Below are positions 9,783 to 20,940 of a stretch of DNA of 64,000 bases, one piece after another. The translations under genes were made by a program, and so were the position numbers. Position 1 is the first letter of the stretch. The number at the start of each line of letters is the position of its first letter. Location: contig LR746281.1 in the NCBI GenBank assembly GCA_902729315.2, positions 1,548,501 to 1,612,500 of the forward strand, given 5' to 3'. Source of the stretch: Spirodela intermedia (Eukaryota; Streptophyta; Magnoliopsida; Alismatales; Araceae). The notes below the pieces were generated by a model that made no database searches, was not told where the DNA came from, and saw nothing but the letters and a program-made list of their open reading frames with translations.

Positions 9783-11318
9783 CTACGATTTGACCGGGGA
9801 TACGACGGGGCGGCCGGCGAGGTCAACCTCTCCGGATGCCTCCAAGATCTCCGCGAGAGCCTCCGCGCAGGCGGGCGAGCCGGCGCGCAGCAGGATCCCC
9901 CTCTGGACCATGCCGTTGACCATCCCCACCGCCTCCCTCAAGTGACCCTCTTCGAACGCCACGTCCAACAGGGAGGAGTACACGTCGGCATCTAAAGTCA
10001 ACCCTTTCGCCCACATCGCGTTGACCCAGAGGAGCCCGTCTAGCGGCCGCCTGGCGGCGCAAATCTCCCTGAGCATGAGATTCCGCGCCGCCCCATCAGG
10101 GTTGACTCCGCTATCCAGCATCTTCTCCGCGAGCTCCTCCGCCGCCGCCACCTTCCCTTCCCGGAGGAAGCAGAGGAGGAGGGAGCTGTAGGCCTCCTCG
10201 CTGGTGACGACGCCGTCTCTCACTACCCGCTCCGCCACCGCGAAGGCCTCCGCCGCCGCCGCCGCCGTCCCCTGCCGGCAGAGCCCTCCCAGAAGGGTGG
10301 CCACGGCGGCGCGGTTGGCGGCGGCGCCGTGCTTCCCCATGCGGTCCAGAAAGCAGATGGCCTCCTCCGCCCGTCCCATCTCACAGAGGCATTTCATCAA
10401 ACAGGTGTAGGTCACCACGTTGGGTTTGCAGGACTCGCCGGCAGCGCCGCTCTCCATCTCTTCCAGCAGCTCCATCGCCGCCGGGAGGTCGCCGGAGTTG
10501 CAGGCACCGTCGAGCAGGGCGGTGTAGACGACGACGTTGGGGAGGCATCCTCTGGACTTCATCCTTCCGACGAGTCCCCGAGCTTCGTCCAACCTGCCGG
10601 CGCCGCAGAGGGCCTTCACCATCGAGACGCAGGTCACCATATCCGGCTGAACTCCGGCGACTGTCATCTCCTCCAGCAGCTCCTCCGCGACCTCAATCTT
10701 CTTCTTCTCCCCCTCACCGCCGCCGCCGCCGCCGCTGACGAGGAGGAGACGGATGACGGAGTTGAAGGAGGAGGTATCAGGGCGGCAACCGAACTCCGCC
10801 ATTCTCCTGAGAACTTGCAGGGCCTGTTCGCCGGAGCCCGCCTGCCGGCAGAGAATGAGGAGGACCTTAAAGGTCCTGACGGAGACGGGGACGGCGTCAC
10901 TCTGGTAGGCGTCGAGGAGGAGGTTTACAGTCTCTGGGCGGCGGGATAGTTGGAGGGCATCGCAAGCGGCGCTATAGGCGGCGGCGCTGTGTCTGTAGCC
11001 TGGTTGGAGGCCCGCCCACACGAAGAAGCGGAGGAGGGTTGAGCGGTCGCCGGCAGTAGACGCCGGATACCGGCGGAGGACGCTCTCCACGGTGGAGGCG
11101 TCCAGTTTTCCGGCGAGGGCGAGCTTCTTCAGGGCCATCTCCAGGTTGGGGGTGGCGGGATTTGGTGGTCGCCGGAGGAGGCCGCAGCACTCCTCCGCCG
11201 CCGCGTCGGAGAAGCTACGTCTGAGGAGCAGCCAGAACGAGGGCACAGAGAAGTTCCGACAAGGTGACCCTCCGGCGGCGGCGGAAAATCGAGCCCGGCC
11301 AAGCAGGTAGCGGGCCAT
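9783..11318 (-). CDS. Pentatricopeptide-repeat protein, P class, intronless
   Basis: Single-exon gene of 511 residues. PPR proteins bind organellar RNA in a sequence-specific way and act in its processing or translation (family knowledge). The N-terminus MARYLLGRARFSAAAGG is rich in Arg, Ala and Ser with no acidic residue in the first 37, fitting a mitochondrial presequence. From about residue 148 to the end there are about nine 35-residue helical pairs, such as VTCVSMVKALCGAGRLDEAR and VTYTCLMKCLCEMGRAEEAI, each ending in a G..P(D/N) type turn. One motif (about residues 183-225) carries an inserted poly-Gly/Glu/Lys stretch. No E, DYW or SMR domain, so P class. Absence of introns is typical. 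GC-rich, like the neighbouring exons. The RNA target cannot be inferred. Confidence 0.95.
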   Translation of the reverse strand: MARYLLGRARFSAAAGGSPCRNFSVPSFWLLLRRSFSDAAAEECCGLLRRPPNPATPNLEMALKKLALAGKLDASTVESVLRRYPASTAGDRSTLLRFFVWAGLQPGYRHSAAAYSAACDALQLSRRPETVNLLLDAYQSDAVPVSVRTFKVLLILCRQAGSGEQALQVLRRMAEFGCRPDTSSFNSVIRLLLVSGGGGGGEGEKKKIEVAEELLEEMTVAGVQPDMVTCVSMVKALCGAGRLDEARGLVGRMKSRGCLPNVVVYTALLDGACNSGDLPAAMELLEEMESGAAGESCKPNVVTYTCLMKCLCEMGRAEEAICFLDRMGKHGAAANRAAVATLLGGLCRQGTAAAAAEAFAVAERVVRDGVVTSEEAYSSLLLCFLREGKVAAAEELAEKMLDSGVNPDGAARNLMLREICAARRPLDGLLWVNAMWAKGLTLDADVYSSLLDVAFEEGHLREAVGMVNGMVQRGILLRAGSPACAEALAEILEASGEVDLAGRPVVSPVKS

Positions 11319-11473
11319 CTGGAATAGCTTCCCTCAGAGACAGACTCGTGTGTATATATATATCTCTATAATGAAAATAATACCATTATTAATTGAATTT
11401 CTCAGCAACACCACGATTTATGATTAAATATATCAACGATAGCTAAAATTCGGGCCTGAGGTCCCCTGCTTCG
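11319..11473. promoter_or_regulatory. Putative bidirectional promoter (PPR / Abitram)
   Basis: Only 155 bp separate the start codons of two divergently transcribed genes. The interval is AT-rich against GC-rich flanks and contains a TATA-like run (tatatatatatctctataa) at about 11351-11370. Both 5' UTRs and core promoters must fit here unless they overlap the opposite gene. Confidence 0.6.
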
Positions 11474-12649
11474 ATGGGGGGAGCTGCTCCGGGCATGGCG
11501 GCGGCGGCAGAGGAGAAAGAGAGCGGAGATAGAGACTCGGAGCTCCGTCGTCTCATAGTGCCCGATCTGTGCGATCTACCCCCCGCCGCCCCTTCTGCCG
11601 TCGAGGCCAACTTCGTCACCTACTTCGCCGTAGGTGACGCTTCCAAACCCTAATCAATCGAGAATCGGAAAGGGCGATTTTTCTTACGTATCATTGACTT
11701 CCGGGTCTTCTCGTTCTCCCTCCTCTCGCCGATAAGACTTCCTGAAGCCCGGGCACGACCAGTACATCCATCGCCACGCCAATGGGTAACCGAGGATTCT
11801 GGGTTTTTTAGTACGCGGTGGAACTTCTCCGTTCCGATCTGATCGCAACCTGTTCGCCATTCAGATTATGCGTGGTCGGCCTGGCTGCGAGCCATGTTGC
11901 TCTGAAGGAAGAGGGTGGAGTGACTGGAGTGGATTTCAACGTCGGGAGATCCGACAGGAGCGAGATGAAGGTCTCGGGGAAGCGCAAGAGGGTATTATTG
12001 GCTACGGTTTGATGCTTTTAATCCTCCGGTGAGTTCAAGACTCTGAGTTGTTACTAACTATGCCTTTTTTTTTTGTTTTTGTTTTTGTTTTTTTTTTTTT
12101 TTTTTTGCTGAAGAACGCGCTACATTTTGAACCAAATTCTGCTATATGCAAAGTCAACACCAGCAGCAATTCCTACGTAGTGAGGTGCGGCTCGTTTCCT
12201 CCCTAATGCGTTTCATTTCTACCGGGAGATTAGGACTGATTATGTTGACCAAGTCATGGGTTCGTGGTGTTTACTTTCTGTAGGTGCTGCGTGAAAGGAT
12301 CACTCTTAGAGGTCAACGAAAGGCTCATCAAACAGCCTGGGCTGCTTAATTCCTCTGTAAGTAAAGTAGGCTTTAAGTTCTGAGGGCTTCACAGATTGTT
12401 CCCTGATTTAGTTAATGATCTGTTTTACTGTTTTCTGATCGTTTTCCTATAGAAGCTTGTTTTGGATATAAATCGTCTGATAACTGTGATTTCTTATGCT
12501 TTTCTTGGACCGGTTGGTGTTTAGTTTTAGAAATCTGTTTTTTTCCCAAAATACAGCTTCATAGGAGAGCTTGTTTTGGACAGAAATCTTCTAATGACTT
12601 TACAAAGCTTTAGGATGGAGTTGAAAGCTGAGTTTATAGGGAGGGAGGG

Positions 12650-12715
<66 letters not shown>

Positions 12716-13400
12716 GAATTTGATCCACAAAAGCTCAGAAATCATGCTAGATAACAATTTGGAAGAGACCCTGCAACAGAGGTCGATGGTTCTTGGTTCT
12801 CTCCCCCAGCTCGTCCCCACTTTAAATCCCAAACCCTAAACCAGTTTGACCAGGGAAAGAACGAAGCTTTCTCTGGGCCTTCAGGGTTTCTGATCCGCCG
12901 AACCCCAAATCCACTCACAGAATTAGGGTTGGCTTTTAGCTTTATCATGGCAACAAGCATCACTCAAGATCAGAATCCGCCTCGCTCGGAGCATATGGGG
13001 CTGGAAAGAAAGTTTTGTTGTTGTGTCTGCTCAGGAACCAGTTATGAAATAATTTTCCGCGTGAGCTTATAAAATTCATCAGAAGATTCATATTCATGGG
13101 TCTATATCTCCTGAATTGATCTGGATTTAGGCTCAAACCCACGCACTATGTGGCAAAATCTAGGCTGGATTGCTCATCTCCCCACCTGGTGTTGGGAATT
13201 TCTCAGCCGGGCCAAGAGTTTCCCTCTATCACTGGCCACATTCTCCGCCTGATATTCCCCTATTATTCATTTCCTGCATCACTCAGGCCGACCGTGAAGG
13301 GTTCATCGCCATCATCATGCCGAAGCCTGCAGACTGGCCCCGTTTGATGGCTTCCTTCCTGAGCAGAGAAGACTACAGGAGCTGCAGAGGGCTCCCCTGA
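11474..13400 (+). CDS. Abitram (FAM206A/Simiate) homologue
   Basis: Small conserved eukaryotic protein; the animal homologue is reported to bind actin and modulate transcription, the plant role is unclear. Exons 11474-11633, 11737-11785, 11865-11991, 12114-12184, 12284-12356 and 13287-13400 give 197 residues with all phases matching. Diagnostic blocks are DFLKPGHDQYIHRHANG, LCVVGLAASHVALKE, GVDFNVGRSDRSEMKVSGK, VKGSLLEVNERLIKQPGLL and ADREGFIAIIMPKPADW, the last spanning the C-terminal exon. A second in-frame Met at 11495 is an alternative start. The last intron is 930 nt and contains a (GA)n tract at 12652-12711. Intron 3 ends in a long poly-T run before its acceptor. The head-to-head PPR gene probably shares its promoter. 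Confidence 0.94.
12652..12711. repeat. (GA)n microsatellite in Abitram intron 5
   Basis: About 30 GA units on the plus strand inside intron 12357-13286; here the sense strand carries GA, unlike the other intronic tracts of the window. Confidence 0.97.
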
Positions 13401-13877
13401 TAAGCGTGGCGGCGGCGGCGGCGGCGGGTTTTGGGTGGAGGTGGAATTTTGGTTTCATTTGTCTTCTTTAATTTTATTTACCCAATATGGGAAGAGGGAT
13501 TTGAACCGCATTCGAGGAGAAGATTTGAATCGTCAATTTATGCTTGTTTGATTTCGGATGAGAAGACTCGGACTGGGTCTGGGTCCGGACTGACCATCTG
13601 ACGAAAGTAGTCAGCAATATGTGACAACGAAGAGATTATCCGGGCTTTTGGTGGGGCGCTGTCCTCTGTGACACATCTGATCAATCTAATCAAATGGAAT
13701 AATCGCTTTCTGGGGAAAAAATCTTCCAGAGACAGAGAGAGAGAGGTAGGTTGAACATGGAGGCCCCAGGTGGTGATCGCCGTAGAAGCCTCAGGGGCTC
13801 ACGAGAGGACATTATAAATACAGATGTCCAGCTCGGCCTCACAGAGTTGAGTAAAATCGGCGGCTGACGGAGCCCTG
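13401..13877. other. Convergent intergenic region, Abitram / RBM39
   Basis: Two genes end tail to tail here, 477 bp apart at the stop codons, so both 3' UTRs lie here and may overlap. A short GCG triplet run occurs at about 13409-13427. No other feature. Confidence 0.6.
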
Positions 13878-13936
13878 CTAAGCGCCGGGGAACTTTGCGC
13901 TGTAATTTTGAGGAAGCTGCAGAGAAGAGACAGAGA

Positions 13937-14008
<72 letters not shown>

Positions 14009-17000
14009 CATGAACGTCGCCGTAATCATCTTCCCTGCAAACCACCGCCCATGGAGGGCGCGCTGGGCGCTGATCGCAGAGGTCGCGCTGTCGAAGCGGA
14101 GATACACGAAACCCGTGCTCTTCCTGCAAAGTCAACCACGATCGAACAAATATTATTATTTTTTATTTTTTCCAGACCCTACCGCAAGGAATTTTCTTTT
14201 TCTCGATCGGCGATCAAGCAAATCAGAAACCACATTCACAGAATCTAACCAAGAAGCGGCAACCTTTCTCTCTCTCTCTCCCCCCCTATCACACCCTATC
14301 TCTCTGTCTCTCTATATTCCTATCACACCGTATCTCTGTCTGTCTGTCTGTCCGTTTGTCTCTCTATCTCTCTATATCCCTATCACATCCTATCTCTCTC
14401 TATCTCTCTCTATCTGTCTGTCCGTCAGTCTCTAAAAAACAGGGCGAAGGGGGGGGGAGGATGGAATGGAGCCCGTTGACAAACCCTATCAAGAAGTAGA
14501 AACTTTTTTATTTTCAGAGAAAAGAGAAAACTCACTTGTCAACGAAGATGTGCTTCACTTGGCCAAACTTGGAACACTCGTCCTGAACGTCCTCTTTAAT
14601 ATCCAAATCAAAGTCGGGTTCAGTCTACACAAAAATATAAATATAAATATAAATAAAAAGATTAATTCACATGTGGAGGATGGATAATAAATAAAACAGA
14701 GGCAATGATGATGCAGATCGCACCTCAACGCTCGGATCAAACATGTTCTTCAGGAGCAGACACTCACTGGGGACACCGATTGTGTTGATCGGCGGCACCG
14801 CCGCCGCTGCCGCTGCCGCTGCCGCCGCCGCCGCCGCTGCAGCCAACGGCAGGTTCAGCCCTGGCAGTCCAATCAGCCTGGGCAGCGGCGGCTGCCCAAG
14901 CAGGGCGACTGGCGGTGGTGCGCCAAGAACCGACGCCCCGGCAGGGTTGCTGACGACAGGGTTGGTGAGGGATCCAACAACACTGGAAAATGAAGAGAGA
15001 TGAATAATGAATATCGTTTTTCCATGTCTATTTTATGTGACATTATATAATCCCAAAGGTGACCACCGATGAATTTTTATCGTCTCTGCTCGAAAAATCC
15101 TCGGATAAAGAGTGTATTTGCACATTTATTTAACGTGAGTTAATACTTCCAAAAATATTAAATGGTGAATTTCGGTTCTCCATATCCGCAAGATCTCTGG
15201 TGGTATTTTTTTTTTGTTTAACGTGAATTTCTGTATAAAGAAATAATCACTAATCAATTTTTGAACTGTCAACTTCCATAAAATCCTCAGATAGATTTTT
15301 TTTTTTATTATACACTCAAACACGACTTCAGATAATGAGCCTCTTTTCACATATAGCGACGCAGAGAGTGGATTGAGGCCACAAACCTGGTAGTGATGGC
15401 ACTGCGATCCAACTTCTGCATGAGGAGAGCTCTGGAGTGGGCATCGAGAGCCTAGAGAAACCAGGACGATGGTCAAGAAATCCTTCAGGTATCGGAAATA
15501 ATCTGACCCAGTTAAATGAATGGAAGGAAATTGACCTTTCTTTCCGTGTATATATGGTGCATGTAAGCTAACTAGAATATTCAAGATAGTTCCAGTCATG
15601 TATGTTATATAACAAACATGTTATTTTGGGTAATTCATAGTGACAAAGATCGAACAAGGCAGAAATTTGATAGATACTCACCAGACCACCTCCTTCATCA
15701 TCATCGAAATCAGCAGCATTCATCGCAGATTCTGGCATCCCCACTTGTTCAGATACAGTGGAAACCTAGAGGTAGAGAGAGGAAGATGCCCACATAATGT
15801 GACGAAGGTATGCAAGTCCTTAGTGCTTTATATTCATATTTACATATCTATGCAAACCTTGATGACTCTGCCGGCAATCTCCAGTTGTCCGTTTAAGCTT
15901 TGAGCAGCTCTTGCATCTTCAAGACTAACAAACTGCGAGAATCAAGCAGAATCGGTCGGCGCTGAAAGACTGAGTTTCATAGAGAAGAGAAGATGGCACC
16001 ACATTGATGATAAAACTTACTTGAATAAAACCATAGCCCTTGCACTGTTGTGTACCTGGCTCACGAGGTAACTGCACCAGCTCAACAGGGCCAAAGGGTT
16101 CGAACACCTGTATGACCGTGACCCAATGAGAATCAGTAGAACGATGCTGACACACTGAAATCTGGAGAAATAATCTACGATTTCAGAGCTAAATATCTGG
16201 GGAGAGACTATTTACTCTGCTTCGTATAGGTCAAGGGAAAAAAGAAAATTAAAAGAGGGGGTTGTAAGCAAAACAGGTCAGGACCCTCGTTATAACAACA
16301 ACAGCAACATCAAGTAATAGCGATTGCATCTAGAGACGAAGGGGAGAACGGACTTGTTTTCTGGGAGAAATCGGACGTATAGATGTCACATATACGTGTG
16401 TATATGTATAGTGACAGGAAGGGAGGCATCCTCAAGATGACAATAGAAGAGCGATACCTTTGAGCACTACAACAAAAACTTGATTTCTATTACATTTGCA
16501 GCTATAAACTCAGTGGAAGACCGAGGAGAGGAGGCTAGGAATTGGATGTCCAGATAGAATGAAAATCGGAGGCTATCTGTTCTCTTCAGAGTTGACCGCA
16601 ACAGCTTTCACGGCTTTTTAGTCACTAATGTCAGCTTCACTGTTTATTCAAGCATGCTGTTCCTATCATTCCCTGTCCACAAAACTACACATGCCGAGAC
16701 TCCTTTCGATCGAAAATAACGTTGAAGATCTCGTCCTCAGGAATATACCGAAAGTTAAATAGGTAAACACTAGAAGTTAATCATTTAACCTGGCGGATTT
16801 GTTCTTCTGTGATGCTGGGGTGAAGATTGCCCACATACAATCTCCTTGCTCCGCCAGAATAAGGCCCTGTAAGCCCACCCGCTCCACTGGCCGTTACTGT
16901 GTTTGATTGAACAAGATTCTTCTCAGCTTCTGAGGGTTTAACCATAACAGGTTGACCAAGGAGTAGCTGACCACTGAGTGCGATTGCCATTGGAACTGAC

Positions 17001-20000
17001 ATAACATCATAAAATTCAATGTACCTGCAGAGCACTGACACATGTTAGCCGTACATTGAACGACAAATGTATTGGGTCTTTGAAATTTAAAAGATATCAC
17101 TAAAGTTCACTAAAGTGACAGGACTTTAAGTCAATGGGCAGCATATATTTTTCTTTTATTATTAATAACCACAGCTTATAGATACCCCCCTAAACTTCCA
17201 GGAGTTTGTGCGGGGGGGTGTGTGTGCGTGTTTGTGCGGGGCCCTTATAGAATGAAATTAACCTTCCAAATTATGTCTAGTTCTGTTATGCGCACATTTG
17301 GCCTATAGCCATAAAAACTTGAAGAAAAGTCTGGAACAAATAGGAACGGTCAGGAAAAAGAGCCATACCCCACTCCCTTTGAGCGCCTTGAATTACGGTC
17401 CATTATGAGACGGACATCCCGCACCTAACATATCAATCGTAGCAAATGATTAGAAGAGCGCAAGGAAAATATATAGGAAGTTATAGACTGACATGCCTAT
17501 TTTATTCTATATTTTTCGTATAATTAGTGACCGGGCACAAGAAAGATAGAAACAAAATTCGACGAAAAAATTAAACGAAATATATTAATTTGGATAGCTA
17601 TCCTAGACTTACCTTCCCAGCTCTAGAGAAAAACTCATATACATCTCTTTCATCTGCCTTCAAACTAATCTGTCAAAATAATATTCAAGAGACTGGATCC
17701 TCATCAAAAGGTGTGAAATAAAAAAGAATAGCAAAAACAGAAGTATAATGAGAAAATTGATAGCAGGTAACCTGATAAGCAAAAACAGTTCTCTGATCCC
17801 TCTCTGGATCAGCCTCAGGCTCTGCAGGTTCTTCCTTCTTTTCTTTGTAACGCCTGTGTAAAAATGAAACAGCTGTAAATCAATAACATGATAGCGGACA
17901 AATAAAAAGTGGGAAGATGTACAGTTCTACAACTTAAAAGGGCCAACAATGCATTTAAATGAGTATAACCAGCTTGTCATGCGATGACTGTGTCCATGGC
18001 ATGGATCATATCCAAGAATATAGCTATCATACAGTTCAGCCACACAAACCATATGATATAAGAATCCTATGAAATTATAACAACGCAGAAAGATGAAGTG
18101 CAATGGTTTAATACTAAACTTCATTCTATGCACAGAAAAAACGAATATGACGTATCGTGAAAAGCAATTAAAAAGTAGGTCCATGCACAGCACACACCAC
18201 AAGGATTTTGTTTCTTGTCCTCTTGTATTAATGTCAATGATGTTTAGTGCCAATCACTTCTGAAAAGGAAAAATGTTCTTTTGGTAACTAGTCTTATCTT
18301 TTCTTGCCTCTATTCCTTCATGAATATATCTATGTATATTTAAAAAGGAGTGGTTGGGGGGAAGGGGGGGGGAGGAGGTTTCTGTCAGTGGCAAAATAAT
18401 AAATGAATTTCTGCAAAAGATATATATATTCAGCCAGTGAGAAAACCCACAAATTTGATTATTCTCTGAGAAGACACAAGTTTGGGCATACTATAAAAAC
18501 CGTGTAAGGCCTAAATTTGCCACCGACAATCACATGGGGGTGTGATGTTAAATCCTGCAAGAAACAAAAAGTCTGTTCTGCAACATCCATTTCCTCATAA
18601 GCATCAGAAGATGGAGGGCAGTGAAAAAGCCCAAGACTCCCCCAACCAGCATGTCTGCAACAGAATAAATATGATTAAGCCACTTCGTTCTGAGTTGCAG
18701 GATAACCAAAATCATAATATGACAACACCGCTCAGTTCAAAAATCTTGGTGTTGCCATCCCAGATTGCTACCCCTGCTTCTAAATATGTTAGAGAAATTT
18801 TAGCAAGGATGAATTCTTTAAGACCCATAACCTGAGTTTTGAATAAGGCTCAGATTCCAGAATGATCGTCGGAAGACTGCTCTAGTGCATCTGCGAGCGC
18901 CCAGAATCTAACGTTCAATATTCAGAATTTTCAAATGGAAATAACACGTACAATCAAAGACAACATTTGAGCATTCATGATTCAAGAAATCATACATTCA
19001 AGGAAGTAATTGAAAAAAAAAAAAGGAGAGCTAATCGCGGAAAGAAATAGAAAGGAATCATTGGCAACAGAATAAATAGCAGGGATAGTATAAACACACC
19101 CTCAGACGTCATCCAGATACCCCATTTGAGTAAAAAATACACATTATATAGGAAAGATATGGACTAAAGTTCAGGCACTAGGAAATATCTGCAGCACTCT
19201 GTGGATTTAAGCATGCTTCTCGATTGAGAGGATTTCATCTGAGAGACATTTGTTTCGACATTGGTGACTGGTGAGAGAGAGTATCTAATGATTGTTTTTC
19301 CACCAGCGCCACAAATCATAACTCAAGAGATCAAGTAGCGGGAGATTTTTTTCTCTAGGTTGTGAAACACACCTAATAAAGAAGTAAAACACGCTTGTTC
19401 ACGACTTCAAAGGAGAAACATGCACTTGATCATTACAGGAACCTGAAAGTTGAGGAAAAAGATGCAACAGATATAACGGCAAAGGGCTTATGTGACACGG
19501 GGACAAGCAAGCAGCAGATCGCAGTCTAATTCCGGGGAAGAGAAAATCTAGACAACTACATTAATTAGGCCAGGGTTTACTGCTGGGAATACGGGGAAGA
19601 TATCACATTAATAAGTTTAAATAACTGGAGATTGTAAACTAAAATATGACCTTTTACCTATCCAATTGATAACTTATGAGGGCAAAACGAAAAAAACTAA
19701 AATATTAATATTCATGAACTATTTTTTTTCCATATTATGAACAAAAGTATTCATGAACTAAAAAAGCAAATGATGCCAAGAAAAGCGAATCAAATCAAGC
19801 TACTTCTTCTATTTCCCTGTCAGTTCTACTTGGATTCAGGACCTCAAGAAAATGAAAAAAAACGTGCAAAAGAGTTGGTTTAAATTTATCAGGGAACATA
19901 ATGAATGGTAGTTTCCAACATTCGGCAAAGTCAGAAGCAGCAGGAACAGTAAAACAGATAAGCTTTTGTACCTGCTTTCCCGTTCAGTGAGTTCTCTATC

Positions 20001-20696
20001 CTTGCTCGTCTCCCTATGCATATCACGATCCTCCTCACGACGCTTCTCGGAGAGGCTCCTGCTGTGCCACAACCTTTCGTGCTCCCTCTCCCGCTCTCGC
20101 TCTCTAATCCTCTCCCGGTCCCGTTCTCGTTCCCTATCCCTCTCCCTTTCCCTATTTCTTTCCCCCTCCCTTTCCCTATCTCTTTCCCCCTCCCTATCCC
20201 TGTCCCTATGCCTGTCCTTGTCTCTCTCCCTTCCCTTCTCCTTGTCTCTATCCCTATCCCTACCCCTCTCCTTGTTCCTCTCCCTATCCCTCTCCTTGCT
20301 CTTCTCCTTGTCCCTCTCCCTCTCCCTGTCCCTCTCCTTGTTCCTTGCACTATCCTTCCGGCTCTTCTCCTCCCGGCTCCTGTCTCCATCCCTGTGCTCC
20401 CTTCCACTCCTGTGCCTCTCCTTTTCACTCCGCTCCCCGTCTCTCGATCGGCGCTCGGGGGAAGAGCGGTGCCGGGAGGAGTCCCTTCGTCGGTCGAGAT
20501 CCCTGGCGGCGCCATCGTCCTCAGACTTCACGCGTTTGGAAGCGCGCTCAACTTCCCCGGCGACCTCATCCGAGAGCCCCTTCGAGCTCTTCCCCTCATC
20601 CCGGTCCCCCGACTGGGCACCGTTCGCCGGCCGCTCCTCCTTCGATGGCTCATCCTCCACCGTCTTCTCCAAGTAGTCGTACTCGTCAAAATCCAT
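13878..20696 (-). CDS. RBM39/CC1-like splicing factor with RS-like N-terminus and three RRMs
   Basis: Nuclear RNA-binding protein of the RBM39 (CAPER, CC1) family, which couples U2AF-type interactions to splicing. Thirteen coding exons, 5' to 3': 20696-19972, 17853-17772, 17669-17613, 17424-17369, 17024-16790, 16107-16021, 15932-15858, 15765-15682, 15451-15387, 14982-14724, 14624-14536, 14123-14009, 13916-13878; 655 residues, all phases consistent. The start MDFDEYDYLEK matches the plant family. An Arg/Asp/Glu/Ser-rich region covers about 60-240. RRM1 is about 263-341 (RTVFAYQ, KGVGYIEF), RRM2 about 368-443 (RRLYVGNLHPSITEEQ, KGYGFIQ), and a UHM-like RRM3 about 562-640 (GFVYLRF, GRWFAGKMITATF). 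A poly-Ala tract of about 14 precedes RRM3. Intron 1 is 2.1 kb. The last intron, 92 nt, is mostly CT repeats. Confidence 0.95.
13938..14005. repeat. (GA)n microsatellite filling the last RBM39 intron
   Basis: Pure GA on the plus strand, hence CT on the RBM39 sense strand. It takes up most of intron 13917-14008 and begins directly after the donor dinucleotide region. Confidence 0.97.
14258..14430. repeat. CT/(TCTG)-rich low-complexity tract in RBM39 intron
   Basis: Imperfect repeats of tctctctc, ctatctctctctat and tctgtctgtctgtccg, with a small repeated block containing 'cctatcacacc' (three versions). It lies in intron 14124-14535. Confidence 0.85.
17854..19971 (-). other. Large first coding intron of RBM39
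   Basis: 2.1-kb intron without a supportable separate gene. A plus-strand open stretch of 97 codons at 18542-18835 has no recognisable family and probably arises by chance. Long first introns in RBM39 relatives can hold regulated exons, but none could be identified by eye. Confidence 0.6.
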
Positions 20697-20940
20697 CCCC
20701 TCCAGCGACGGGATCCGAGCCACCCCCTCTTCCAGGAGGCTCGGAGGCACGATAAACCTTAGATAGCGGGACACCAACGTCACCAAAGCCCTAGACGAAA
20801 CCAGAACAAGAATTAGCGATCGGAACGGTTATAGGTTCCGACAGGGAGAAGCCGGCGACAAGAGCGAGGGAGGAAGAAGAGGAGGAAACGATTATAGCCG
20901 TCGGATCAAGTGGCGCCGGATCAGGACGTCAACGGGCCGG
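20697..20940 (-). promoter_or_regulatory. RBM39 5' UTR and proximal upstream region
   Basis: The open frame continues 30 codons upstream of the chosen Met to an ATG at 20786, but those residues are unlike the plant family start and are more likely 5' UTR. Beyond it, purine-rich leader-like DNA runs to about 20890. The truncated duplication at 20941 begins right upstream, so the native promoter is short or has been altered by it. Confidence 0.45.

Noticed and set aside
10329-10949. 206-codon plus-strand open frame inside the PPR gene
   Set aside because: Antisense shadow of a GC-rich exon; no family resemblance, while the minus strand gives clear PPR repeats.
12576-12839. Open frames through (GA)n tracts (also near 13895, 44029, 51339 and 58771)
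   Set aside because: GA repeats encode endless Arg-Glu or Ser-Leu without stops; this is an artefact of the repeat.
18542-18835. 97-codon frame in RBM39 intron 1
   Set aside because: No homology recognised, opposite strand to the host gene, AT-rich composition; likely chance.
19966-20762. Long plus-strand open frames rich in Ser/Leu or Pro/Leu over the RBM39 first exon
   Set aside because: They mirror the Arg/Asp/Glu codon repeats of the real exon on the other strand.
20697-20786. RBM39 start at the upstream ATG (20786)
   Set aside because: The extra 30 residues are unlike the plant family, which starts at MDFDEY.
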